A program made the position numbers and the translations under genes. A DNA stretch of 64,000 bases from Ichthyophis bannanicus (taxonomy: Eukaryota; Chordata; Amphibia; Gymnophiona; Ichthyophiidae), in assembly GCA_033557465.1 (NCBI GenBank), contig CM066033.1, forward strand, positions 706,213,637-706,277,636, read 5' to 3'. Below, one piece after another: positions 53,937-62,450 of this stretch. The notes beneath the pieces were generated by a model that was given only the letters and a program-made list of their open reading frames with translations, made no database searches and was not told the origin of the DNA. Positions within the stretch are counted from its first letter, which is position 1, and each line of letters starts with the position of its first letter.

Positions 53937-54694
53937 TCATAAAAATATCGTTAGATCTGTTTCTTGGTTAAGGCCATATGGCTCCAGACTATTAAATTCG
54001 TAAATAAAACGTTGTTCAAACTTTAATAACTTATTGTTAACATCTCCACCTCTCCAATGAGGAACTATGGTTCTAAGAACAGTAAATTTAAGATCTGTAA
54101 CTTTGTGCATTTTTTCCATCCAATGAGATACTAATGGCTTATCTAAGACCTTTCTTACTATATTACTCCTGTGTTCTATTATACGCGTACGTATTTGTCT
54201 TGATGTTTTCCCAATGTATATCAAATTACATGGGCATAGTATGAGATAAATGGCATTGATGGTCTTGCAATTAGTATATTGTTGTAGGTATACTTTCGTT
54301 CCTGTGGTGGGGTGTATAAAGGCATTCTTGACAACGATCGTATGAATGCAAACGGAGCAGTTGCCACAACTATAGTGCCCTTTAATTGTGGAAGTTGGTT
54401 TAATTCTTGGGAGTGCAGAAGGTACCAAATGGTGTGATAGATTAACATTGCGTTTGTAAGCTACCATGGGGCGTTTTGTAGCTAATGAAGGAATAGATGC
54501 CAATAAATGCCATTCTTTACATAAAATATCAGCAATGGCCCTGGAATGTGAAGTGTAAGTAAGTGCACACACTATTCTATCACCCATTTTTTCTTTCTCT
54601 TTTTTCTGTAAAAGTGTGGTACGTTCTACATTATTTGCTCTTATATAGGCCTTAGTTATACAATTTGTAGGGTAACCTCTTTGTTGAAACCTCT
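53937..54694 (-). pseudogene. C-terminal part of a Penelope-like protein with GIY-YIG endonuclease
   Basis: Open for about 250 codons from the truncation at 54694 down to 53937, with no internal stop. It starts RFQQRGYP, the extreme C-terminal RT/thumb part, passes a basic linker, a Cys motif CGNCSVC with a following His, and then the GIY-YIG domain: AIYLILCPCNLIYIGKTSRQ (the two tyrosine-containing strands) followed by RTRIIEHRSNI with the conserved Arg and His, and a downstream FEQRFIYEF block holding the Glu. The enzyme nicks target DNA for reverse transcription. The catalytic RT part is missing. Neptune-like or related vertebrate Penelope groups are likely. Confidence 0.85.
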
Positions 54695-54845
54695 TCGAGG
54701 TTTGAGCAACTCCTACCCTCCATCCCGGTTGGGGGCTACCGGTGGGTGATAATTCAGTGAAGATTCCTTCCTTCTGTGCCGCTGAGCTAGAGGGAGCTCA
54801 TTTTTGTGCTTAGGGTCTCCGGTAGCCTTAAGCTTGGGAGTCCCA

Positions 54846-54945
54846 TATGTGAGGACTGACTTCCTGCTTGGTCCTGGAGAAAGCGTAGTTACTCACCTGT
54901 AACAGGTGTTCTCCAGGAGCAGCAGGAATCAGTCCTCACAACCCT
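54846..54945 (+). repeat. ICR of DIRS-8
   Basis: GTGAGGACTGACTTCCTGC, GGAGAAAGCGTAGTTACTC, CACCTGTAACAGGTG and CAGCAGGAATCAGTCCTC. This is the cleanest type Ia ICR, matching the complement of 55100-55189 joined to that of 48493-48530. Confidence 0.88.
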
Positions 54946-55004
54946 CCCTCCTCCCCGTGGAGTTGCAATCATCTGCTTAAGTTTTTTAGCTATGTCATCA
55001 GACT

Positions 55005-55189
55005 GGCTAAGATGGCACCCTTGGGCGGGAAGACGACCGCGCATGCGCGCTGCAATTCCCAAAGGCTTTCTTTGAAAGCTGGGGAAAATTGCTCCGCGAG
55101 GGCTCTGTCGGCGCCGACGTCACCCATATGTGAGGACTGATTCCTGCTGCTCCTGGAGAACACCTGTTACAGGTGAGTAACTACGCTTT
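55005..55189 (+). repeat. right terminal inverted repeat of DIRS-8
   Basis: Complement of the left repeat at 48493-48660. It ends GAGAACACCTGTTACAGGTG then AGTAACTACGCTTT. Consensus donor CAG|GTGAGT at 55170-55178. Confidence 0.88.
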
Positions 55190-55824
55190 ATAAGCAACGG
55201 AAGTTTTTACTCAGTGAGCCAAGGTATGAGGCAGTGAACATTAACTGTAATGATTGTACTGCTAAAAGCTATGCTAAAAGAAGGATTCCTACTAAGGGAA
55301 ACAAGAGTGCAGACTGGTTCACTAAACTACCGCCAGCCTTAAGAGTCCCTGCTTATGTGAAGCCAAACTCCCAAGTAGTAGATTACCATGCTGAACTAGA
55401 CAGGGACAGTGGAAGCCCTTTGAATCAGTATAGGGGAGAGGATTTGATGGAAGTGGATTCTCCCAGCACTATTCCCTCACCTTTACCTGAGGAAATGGAA
55501 TGTGATTGGTGCACTGCCTATGCTCCAAAGTGTGTATGCTCCACAGAAGAATAAATGAAGTATAAGTTGATGTTTATTATACTGAATATTACTTTGAAGA
55601 AAAACCTGCTTTAAACTGTGAAGCAACAGTTAACTAGCCAGTGAATATTGGTACCTTTTGAAACAAAGGACTGTTTCTGTTACATAAAATATCTCTTAGT
55701 TGAACCTTGCTTTAAACAGGGAATAAAAGCCTTTATTACCCTACACTCAGACTCTTTGTTCTTTAATAGCGCTACCTAGTGCCGTATAATCTTTGTGTCA
55801 CCGACAACAAGGGTGACATTATAC

Positions 55825-56169
55825 AGGACACAGCAACATAGAAAGTCCTCTCAACTTTTTGTTGCTTTTGATCCTTCTCATTTAGGACTTCCAGTCTCTA
55901 AGAGAACTCTGTCCAATTGGATTGCTCAGTGTATTTCCTTTGCCTACCAAAGTAAGAACCTTTCTCTGGAGGGCCATGTCACAGCTCACAATGTGAGGGC
56001 CATGGCAACCTCTATGTCTCATCTAAACTCTGTGTCCATCGACCAAATCTGTCGAGCGGCCACTTGGGCATCGGTTCATACCTTCACAGCCCATTACTGC
56101 TTGGACAAGGACTCCCGCCGGGATGCCTTGTTTGGTCAGGCTGTTCTCAAACACCTGTTCCATACCTAA
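55825..56169 (+). pseudogene. C-terminal part of the DIRS-7 tyrosine recombinase
   Basis: Resumes with RTQQHRKSSQLFVAFDPSHLG and runs without a stop to TAA at 56167. Box II reads AHNVRAMATSMSHL with the H-x-x-R pair; the tyrosine region reads TFTAHYCLDKDSRRDALFG. These are the most complete catalytic C-terminal residues in the window. With 47068-47845 it makes an otherwise intact recombinase separated only by the LTR-like insertion. Confidence 0.88.
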
Positions 56170-56284
56170 TCAACTCCTACCCTCCATCCCTGAACTGGAT
56201 GCCTGAGATTCATGGGTAGAGGTAGAGCCCTTCCCAGGGACTCACAATCTGGGTGATCTCCCAGGCATCTCTAGCTGGGGAGTC

Positions 56285-56385
56285 CCCATATGTGAAGACT
56301 CATTCCTGCTTGTTCCTGGAGATAGCACCGTTACTTACCTGTAACAGGTGATCTCTGGGAACAGCAGGAATAAGTCTTCACAACC
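56285..56385 (+). repeat. ICR of DIRS-7
   Basis: GTGAAGACTCATTCCTGC, GGAGATAGCACCGTTACTTA, CCTGTAACAGGTGATCTC and CAGCAGGAATAAGTCTTCAC. It shows the circle junction of type Ib as GTAACGGTGCT joined to ATCTCCAGG. Confidence 0.88.
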
Positions 56386-56470
56386 CACCCACCTCCCCTA
56401 GGAGTTGTATCTCTCTATCTATCTTTCCTTTCCTCTCTCTCTCTCTTTGTCTCAGCTTTAAAACTTGAAC

Positions 56471-56658
56471 TGGAGAGAGGCAGTTAGGAAAGGCGGGAAG
56501 GCAGCGCGCAGGCGCTGTGGGATGCTCCCAAAAGCTTTCTTTCAGGACGCTGGGGAGCGTTCCCGTGCAGGCTCCGTCGGTACTGACGATACCCATATGT
56601 GAAGACTTATTCCTGCTGTTCCCAGAGATCACCTGTTACAGGTAAGTAACTGTGCTTT
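56471..56658 (+). repeat. right terminal inverted repeat of DIRS-7
   Basis: Complement of 43011-43175, ending GATCACCTGTTACAGGTAAG then TAACTGTGCTTT. The donor-like CAG|GTAAGT is at 56639-56647. A TC-rich simple stretch lies just upstream at 56408-56450. Confidence 0.88.
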
Positions 56659-57171
56659 ACTGGATAAGGAAGGGCAATGAACGGGAGCTGATATTATATG
56701 CTTACAAGAGACACATCTCAGAGTGGGTCAGGAATATTTGATGGCAACAAAAAACTACCCTAAAGTGGTACTGGCAGCACAAAGGGCAAATCCTTGGGGG
56801 GGGGGGGGGGGGGTGGCATGGTAGGAGAAACATACCGACATTCAATAGTAGGGGAGGGCAGAGGGAAGAAGGGAAGATGGATTGGGGTACGGTTGAGAAT
56901 TGGAGCAGAAGAGGTATGGGGTATAAGTATTTATGGCCCTAATGAGGGCCAGGGAGAAGCATATGAGAAAGTTTCCAAGGAGTTGGAAAAACTCGGTTTC
57001 GTCCCTATTGTGCTGGGAGGAGACTTTAACTTAACCACTAACCCAAGATTGGACAATGGTGAGGGTCAGAGCAGCGGGGGGAGGAGGGATCGAAGAAGTC
57101 TGAAAAAGTTGCAAGAAAGGCTGGGATTGTTAGATATCTGGAGTAGACACCCAGGGAAGCGTAGATACCTT
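56659..57171 (+). pseudogene. L1/Tx1-type endonuclease fragment of ORF2
   Basis: Continuation of ORF2 from 40865: LDKEGQ then TGA, then ADIICLQETHL (the Glu-containing endonuclease motif) with a frame change near 56690, the GGGGG stretch made by a run of about 18 G at 56797, IGAEEVWGISIYGPNEG, and the GGDFNLTTNPRLD block near 57020. It ends LGLLDIWSRHPGKR where DIRS-9 begins. The RT part is not in the window. Confidence 0.8.
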
Positions 57172-57350
57172 ATATCCAGGAACAAGCAGGAATGTAGTCT
57201 TCACATATGGGTATCGCCGGTACCGACGGAGCCTGCGCGGGAATGCTCCCAAGCGTCCAATAGGAAAGCTTTTGGGAGCATCCCACAGTGCCTGCGTGCT
57301 GCCTTCCCGCCTTTCCCAACTGTTCCTCTCCAGTTTTTCGTTTTCCGCAG
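57172..57350 (+). repeat. left terminal repeat of DIRS-9
   Basis: Matches 43011-43175 and 32381-32560: CGGAGCCTGCGCGGGAATGC, GAAAGCTTTTGGGAGCATCC. No right partner in the window. Confidence 0.85.
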
Positions 57351-57564
57351 AGCCGACAGGTCGCACATCCTGTCACCGCAGAAAATTCCATTCTTATACT
57401 TCTTTTTTGTGGTCGCGTCTGCCTTCCCTCGACGCTATACCGGTTCTTCTTTTCTTTCTTTTAAAAAAACCCAAAAACTTAGTTTCTGGAGTCTTTCCTT
57501 CAGTAACTTTCTTCTGTGGTGTTAGACACCATTTTGGGCACTAGGCCCAATTTTTTCCTTAAAC

Positions 57565-59397
57565 ATGGAAAAACCTGCTTCTGGTTTTAAAAAATGTTCT
57601 AGGTGTGGCGGTGCCATCTCCGTCACAGACACCCATGAGTGGTGCCTCAAATGTTTAAGTCCTGACCACTCTATTTCAGAGTGTCTCGCCTGTGGAATGA
57701 TGTCTAAAAGGGGCCGGCAAAACCGGGCTGCTAAACTTAGCACCCTTTTTCGTTCCAATGCGGCGTCGTGGCATCGACGTCCTCCAGGGCTTCATCTTCC
57801 TCCCAAGGATCTCAAGTAACTAAACATAAATCTAGCCAGTCCTCAAAGGGTAGATCTCCTTCTAAGCATCAAGATGCCTCTGGCGTTGCCCTTGAGGGAT
57901 CTTCATCGGCAAAATTGCCCCGGCGGGAGGCTTCAGCTTCCAAAGCACTAACGGGGCTCCAGGATGTTCTCAAGGCCTCAGCCTCGACAGAACTACTGGT
58001 GCCATGCTCTGGGGTTCCGGCCGCTTCAACCGGCACCGATACCCAAGCATCGGCAACGTCGATAGACCAGAGATTCTTGGCTATTGAACGCAGCCTGGTG
58101 GCGGCTCTTATGGCCTCGATGCCCCTGAAACCGCTTCAGACACTTCAACCGGTACTGGCACCAACTGCATCGACATCGGCGGGTATACCACCGGGACTGA
58201 GTCATGCGTCTCTATCCGGCATCAACAAGTCGGTACTGGATCACTTCAATACCGACTTCGATGGGTACTGGTACCGTGCCTTGCACGATCACCGGGATCG
58301 GAGATACTTTGAATCCTCGGATGAATTTGAAGACTCCGAAGACTCTGCCGATACCAGAGTACTTCTTCCTGAGGATTCCTCTTCTCCTCAGCGTAGGATG
58401 TCTCCGCCAGAGGATATGTCCTTTCAGGATCCTATCCGAGATGTGGCCCGAGGTCTTTCCATCACAGTGGCTCCTGAAAAAGAGCCTAGGGCAAAGGAAT
58501 TAGAAATTCTTCAGTACCCTAAAACCCCCAAGGAGGCAGCTACCTTACCTTTTCATGAGATCTTGCATGATCTTATGTTAAGGATGTGGAAAACACCTCT
58601 AACCACATCTCCTCATTCCCGAAGACTCAACACCATGTATAGAGTTCCTCCTTCTCCTGGGTTTCAAAAGACTCAATTACCATACCATTCCATGGTGGTG
58701 GAATCAGCCATGAGACGGGTCAAGAGTGCAAAAAGGCATGCATCTATTCCTCCAGGACGTGAGTGCAGAACTCTTGACGCCTTTGGGCGTCGATCCTTCC
58801 AGGCTTCCATGCTTTCTGCTAGGATCAGTTCCTATATCTTGTATATGGGGATGTTCCTTAAGGAAGTCACAGGAGACTTAGAGCTTATGAGCCCTCTTCT
58901 TCCTGATGATAAAAGGCAAGATTATCTTGCTCTTGTTAAACATGCTCAGGATGTTTCCAAGTTTGTGAATCGTGCAGCCTTTGACTGCTTTGAATGCATA
59001 AGCAGAACCTCTGCTATTGCCATAGGTGCACGTAGGATTGCCTGGCTGCAGGCATCTGACTTAGAAATCTGGCTACAGGACAAATTGGGAAACATACTTG
59101 CACAGGAGAGAATCTCTTTGGCAAGAATTGGCAGGAAAAAGCTAATGAGATAGATGCTGACAATATCACTTTGGATAGACTGTCCAAATCCACAGCTGAT
59201 CCTGCGAGGAAAAAATCCTCTAAGAAACCATTCTTCAGCAAGAAGAAGTTTTATCCCAGCAGTTTTATACCCAGCAGGGATATCGTCCAGGTCAGTCTGC
59301 CCAAAAGGGACAGCAACAGCAACCTAGACAACAACGGAAGCCAAAAGTTGCTAAGCCTCAACCGGCTCAGCAGACTCAGCTTCCACAGGGGCTTTGA
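57565..59397 (+). pseudogene. gag-like gene of DIRS-9, broken
   Basis: ATG at 57565 (MEKPASGFKKCSRC). The Cys/His cluster continues DTHEWCLKCLSPDH and CLACG. A one-base loss near 57766 shifts the frame; 57768-59153 is then open for 461 codons with SFQDPIRDVARGLSI, KELEILQYPKTP, IPPGRECRTLDAFGRR and ASDLEIWLQDKLGN. A second shift near 59095 follows, after which DRLSKSTADPARKKS and a Gln-rich end lead to TGA near 59397. Close to DIRS-5 and DIRS-7 in wording. Confidence 0.85.
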
Positions 59398-61318
59398 CTC
59401 CTGTCCAGAGAACTTTGCCTTCCTGGCCCTGAACGGACCAGAATCCTCCACCATCCCGGGAAGGTTATGTCATTTTGCCCCCAGATGGTGTCAGATAACA
59501 GCAGAAAATTGGACTCTGTCCATTGTACGACAGGGGTACAAACTTCATTTCCTCAGCATGCCCCCTCCTACAATAGTAAGACAGTTCAATTCTCAGACCT
59601 CTCTCAACGACGGGTTAGGTCAAGAAGTCACAATGCTCCTTGCTCAAGGAGCAATAGAAGAGGTACCCATTCCCCAACGGGGTACAGTGTTCTACTCCCC
59701 CTATTTCCTTATTCCAAAGAAAACAGGAGGACACAGACCCATTCTAGACCTCAGAGAATTGAACAAATTCCTGTTCAGAGAGAAGTTCAAAATGATTTCT
59801 CTAGGAACTCTGCTGCCATACCTTCGGGGTCAGGATTGGCTTTGTTCTCTAGATCTCAAGGATGCGTACACTCATGTTCTCATCCATCCAAGTCACAGGA
59901 AGTTCCTTCGATTTCTGTTTCAAGGAAAGCACTACCAATAGAGGGTTCTTCCTTTTGGCCTGGCTTCTGCACCGAGTGTTCACAAAATGCATGGCTGTGG
60001 TAGCAGCATTTCTCCGCACCCTGGGAATATTCATCTTCCCTTACTTAGACGACTGGCTCATTCGAGCCCCTTCAGGGCCAGAAGCCAGTTTTGCTCTGTC
60101 TCGCAAAATGCACATCCTTCAGTATTTGGGACTTGTCATAAACTTCCCAAAATCTAACCTGGATCCCAACTCAATCCCTAGAATTTATAGGAGCTCATCT
60201 GGATACCAGACAGACAAGGGCCTTCCTTCCACAGCCCTGCTGTCTTCGCATTTTACAGTTAGCTTCCCAAGTAGTGCTCAAACCTCATCTCACTGCTCGG
60301 GAAATGTTACAGTTGCTAGGCCACATGGCATCCACTGTGCATGTGGTTCCTTGTGCTCGCCTCCATATGAGGGCGGCCCAGTGGACCTTATCCACTCAGT
60401 GGACTCAGGCGTCAGGTTGCCTGTCAGACAAAATAGTAAATTCAGATCGTCTTATTTTGTCCCTCCAATGGTGGCAGTCACCCAGAAACCTTCTGGTGGG
60501 GTCTCCTTTCCAGCAACCCCTACCCCAAGCCACTCTAACAGATGCTTCACAGGTGGGTTGGGGAGCCCACCTGCATGACCTCTCTACCCAGGGTACCTGG
60601 ACTCCGCAGGAGGCCTGTCTTCATATCAATCTCCTGGAGCTAAGAGCAATCTTCCTTGCTCTTCAAGTGTTTCACACCCAGCTCAGCTACTTAGACAGTC
60701 CTAGTTCAAACGGACAATCAGGTAGCCATGTTCTATGTGAACAAGCAGGGTGGAACAGGCTCTCTGTCCCTATGCAGTGAAGCTTTGCGACTATGGGCCC
60801 TCGCCAGAGAGCATCAGATTCATCTCCTTGCGGTGTATCTTCCAGGCATTCAAAACTCTTGGGCAGACAAACTCAGTCAAGTTCTGCTTCCACACGAATG
60901 ATCTCTCCATGCAAACCAGGTTGCCCAAATATTTCAGATTTGGGGAACTCCGGACATAGACCTCTTTGCAAGTCCGCTGAATGCCCAACTTCCCCGGTTC
61001 TGTTCCAGAATTCCGGCTCGAGGTTGTCAGGCCAGGGATGCTTTACTCTTTTACTGGGGTCAGGACTTCATGTATGCCTTCCCACCCATTCCCCTAATTT
61101 CCAAAACCCTACTCAAGCTTCAGAGAGACAGAGGTCATATGATTCTCATAGCTCCACATTGGCCACAGCAACCGTGGTACCCTCTGCTCCTACATCTCTC
61201 TCAAGCTCCGCCTCTGGAGTTAGGATCTGCTCCAGATCTTCTCTTACAAGAGGACGGAATGCTGTGGCATCCCATTCCCCAGTCTCTGCATCTCAGGGCC
61301 TGGTTGCTGAAAGCCTAG
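59398..61318 (+). pseudogene. reverse transcriptase-RNase H (pol) of DIRS-9
   Basis: The pol frame starts within the gag end (FDSCPENFAFLALNGPE) and reads FLIPKKTGGHRPILDL, LDLKDAYTHVLIHP and KHYQ, then TAG at 59939-59941 at the same codon as the TAG of DIRS-7. After a frame change FIFPYLDDWLI lies near 60035. RNase H: ATLTDASQVGWGAH (one Thr lost), HINLLELRAIFLAL, a damaged third site near 60700, YVNKQGGTGSL, and WADKLSQ near 60865. The C-terminal part at 61070-61318 ends LRAWLLKA-stop as in DIRS-7. Confidence 0.87.
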
Positions 61319-62294
61319 AACTTCAGGACCTTAACCTTTCCCAGCAGGTAAAGTATATCCTTCATGCTTCCAGGAAACCCTCCACAAGACGCTGTTATGC
61401 ATTTAAGTGGAAGAGGTTTACCATATGGTGCTCGCAGAAGGGTTTTAACCCTCTTGCGATGCCTCTAGAATCATTACTGGAGTATCTCCTTCATTTGTCA
61501 AATGCAGGGCTTAAGACCAATTCAGTGAGAGTCCATTTGAGTGCTATTGCAGCTTCTTTCAAGCCTCTAAATGGACAGCCTATTTCCTCTCATCCTCTTA
61601 TAGCGAGATTTATGAGAGGCCTTCTTCTAACAAAGCCTCCCATTAAGCCACCACCGGTGGCATGGGACTTGAATCTGGTACTTGGGCAGCTCATGAAACC
61701 GCCCTTTGAACCATTAGCCACTACCTCTTGAAATTCCTTTCCTGGAAAGTTATCTTCCTCATTGCAATCACATCAGCACGTCGCATCAGTGAATTGCAAG
61801 CGTTGGTGGCTGATCCTCCTTATACAAGGTTCCACCATGATAAGGTAGTTCTTAGAACTCATCCACACTTTATGCCAAAGGTGGTTTCGCCTTTTCATTT
61901 AAACCAAGCGGTTTACCGACTGTATTCTTTCCGAGGCCTCACGCCTCCAGTGCAGAAAGGAGCCTTCATACTTTGGACTGTAAAAGAGCTTTGGCCTTTT
62001 ACTTGCAAAGGACAAAGCAACATAGAAAATCCTCTCAACTCTTCGTTGCTTTTGATCCTAGTCATTTGGGACTTCCAGTCTCCAAAAGGACACTGTCCAA
62101 CTGGATTGCACAGTGTATATCTTTTACCTATGAGAGTAAGAACCCTTCCTCTTGAAGGCCATGTCACAGCTCACAATGTGAGAGCCATGGCAGCCTCAAT
62201 GGCTCATCTTCACTCTGTGTCTATCAACGACATCTGTCTAGCAGCTACTTGGGCTTCGATACATTACTGCTTAGACAAGGACTCCCGCAGGGAT
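60793..62294 (+). pseudogene. tyrosine recombinase of DIRS-9
   Basis: Frame 60793-61731 begins in the stretch overlapping RNase H and runs directly into LVAESLELQDLNLSQQV, RKPSTRRCYAFKWKRFTIWC and the HLSNAGLKTNSVRVHLSAIA block. A stop at 61729 and a shift precede 61728-62294: WKVIFLIAITSARRISELQAL (box I), then frame noise, then LEGHVTAHNVRAMAASMAHL with H-x-x-R near 62175. Near the tyrosine the sequence reads WASIHYCLDKD where DIRS-7 has WASVHTFTAHYCLDKD, a 15-base in-frame loss. The gene is cut at 62294. Confidence 0.83.
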
Positions 62295-62450
62295 CACTGT
62301 TCCCTCTAAGCTGTGCGCGTGTGTGCGCGCACACACCTCGCCGAGCGAGCGCACATACTTTACAACACAGCGCACAAAAATTACGGTTCTGGTTCTGATA
62401 GAAAACAACACAGACGTCTTAAAATTTAAAAGTTGTGATTGTAATTACTA
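62295..62450. mobile_element. possible hAT-like DNA transposon end
   Basis: Begins CACTGTTCCCTCTAAGCTG, close to the CAGTGTTCCC-type ends of some hAT transposons, and includes GTGTGTGCGCGCACACAC, an 18-base perfect palindrome of alternating purines and pyrimidines. No second terminal repeat is seen before DIRS-10 starts. It could instead be another unrecognised insertion. Confidence 0.3.

Larger units (their letters stand above)
50261..54694 (-). mobile_element. Penelope-like element fragment, minus strand
   Basis: The minus strand carries the end of a Penelope-type protein with a GIY-YIG endonuclease (53937-54694), a long AT-rich region with four G/A-rich blocks (C/T-rich in its own sense), and at its far end (about 50261-50345) a hammerhead-like motif, the arrangement of Penelope-like elements. 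It is truncated within the protein at 54694. The 3.6 kb between the stop and the hammerhead is unusually long for a 3' UTR, so additional unrecognised insertions are possible. Confidence 0.75.
48493..55189 (+). mobile_element. DIRS-8: type Ia DIRS element with its catalytic genes replaced by a Penelope-like fragment
   Basis: The left end TTCTCCAGGACCAAGCAGG is at 48493 and the right end ACTACGCTTT closes at 55189. The host LTR sequence joins as GCTGTT^TATAAGC without a target duplication. Gag is open from 48898 to 50260. Everything from the middle of gag to the end of the recombinase is missing; the 3' part resumes near 54695 with AGCAACTCCTACCCTCC, which follows the recombinase stop in other copies, then ICR and right terminus. 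The gap is filled by 50261-54694. Confidence 0.85.
48433..55554 (+). other. unidentified frame inside the LTR-like unit, split by DIRS-8
   Basis: If DIRS-8 is removed, the frame after a TGA at 48430 (ending GSLPSFSYSEGKAV) continues across the junction at 55190 with KQRKFLLSEPRYEAV, INCNDCTAKSYAKRR, SADWFTKLPPALRVP and ends CDWCTAYAPKCVCSTEE-stop at 55554. That is about 140 codons with a Cys-rich C-terminus and a basic middle. It matches no family I recognise. A splice-acceptor-like TCTGACAG lies just before it at 48426-48433. It may be a chance frame or an exon of the LTR element. Confidence 0.3.
47846..55818 (+). mobile_element. LTR-like unit in DIRS-7, split by DIRS-8
   Basis: Two pieces, 47846-48492 and 55190-55818, total about 1276 bp. 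The unit begins TGTCATGATG and ends GGGTGACA, giving TGTCA/TGACA ends of the TG...CA type. A polyadenylation signal AATAAA lies at 55722, about 95 bases before the end, as in the R-U5 part of an LTR. This fits a solo LTR. Flanks are CTTAC on the left and TTATAC on the right, so a clean duplication is not seen. A tandem GTGGCATAAGCA-type motif occurs at 48075-48115. Confidence 0.45.
43011..56658 (+). mobile_element. DIRS-7: type Ib DIRS element split by an LTR-like unit
   Basis: Pieces at 43011-47845 and 55819-56658. Both terminal repeats and the ICR are present, and gag, pol and recombinase can be followed end to end with a handful of stops. The 8.0 kb insert begins after the KRALAFYL codons of the recombinase and the gene resumes with RTQQHRKSS. 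The right end TGTGCTTT is followed by ACTGGATAAGG of the L1/Tx1 LINE. Confidence 0.88.
38495..57171 (+). mobile_element. L1/Tx1-type LINE split by DIRS-6 and DIRS-7
   Basis: Pieces at about 38495-40865 (5' UTR, ORF1, ORF1-ORF2 spacer and the first ORF2 codons) and 56659-57171 (endonuclease). Joining the pieces across the 15.8 kb insert restores the ORF2 frame: the codons for WQKQQ before the insert run straight into LDKEG after it. The remainder of ORF2 (RT) is lost beyond DIRS-9, which begins at 57172. The 5' boundary is uncertain; I place it at the C-run. Confidence 0.75.
57172..62294 (+). mobile_element. DIRS-9: type Ib DIRS element, right end lost
   Basis: The left end TATCCAGGAACAAGCAGG is at about 57172, directly after L1/Tx1 codons. 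Gag, pol and recombinase are all present with frame breaks. After the DSRRD codons of the recombinase C-terminus at 62294 the sequence passes into unrelated DNA; the last recombinase residues, ICR and right repeat are absent. Confidence 0.85.

Noticed and set aside
50260..54700. True new fusion gene of DIRS gag with a GIY-YIG endonuclease
   Set aside because: The two lie on opposite strands with several kilobases of noncoding repeats between them, so no fused protein is possible. The structural replacement itself is kept as a finding.
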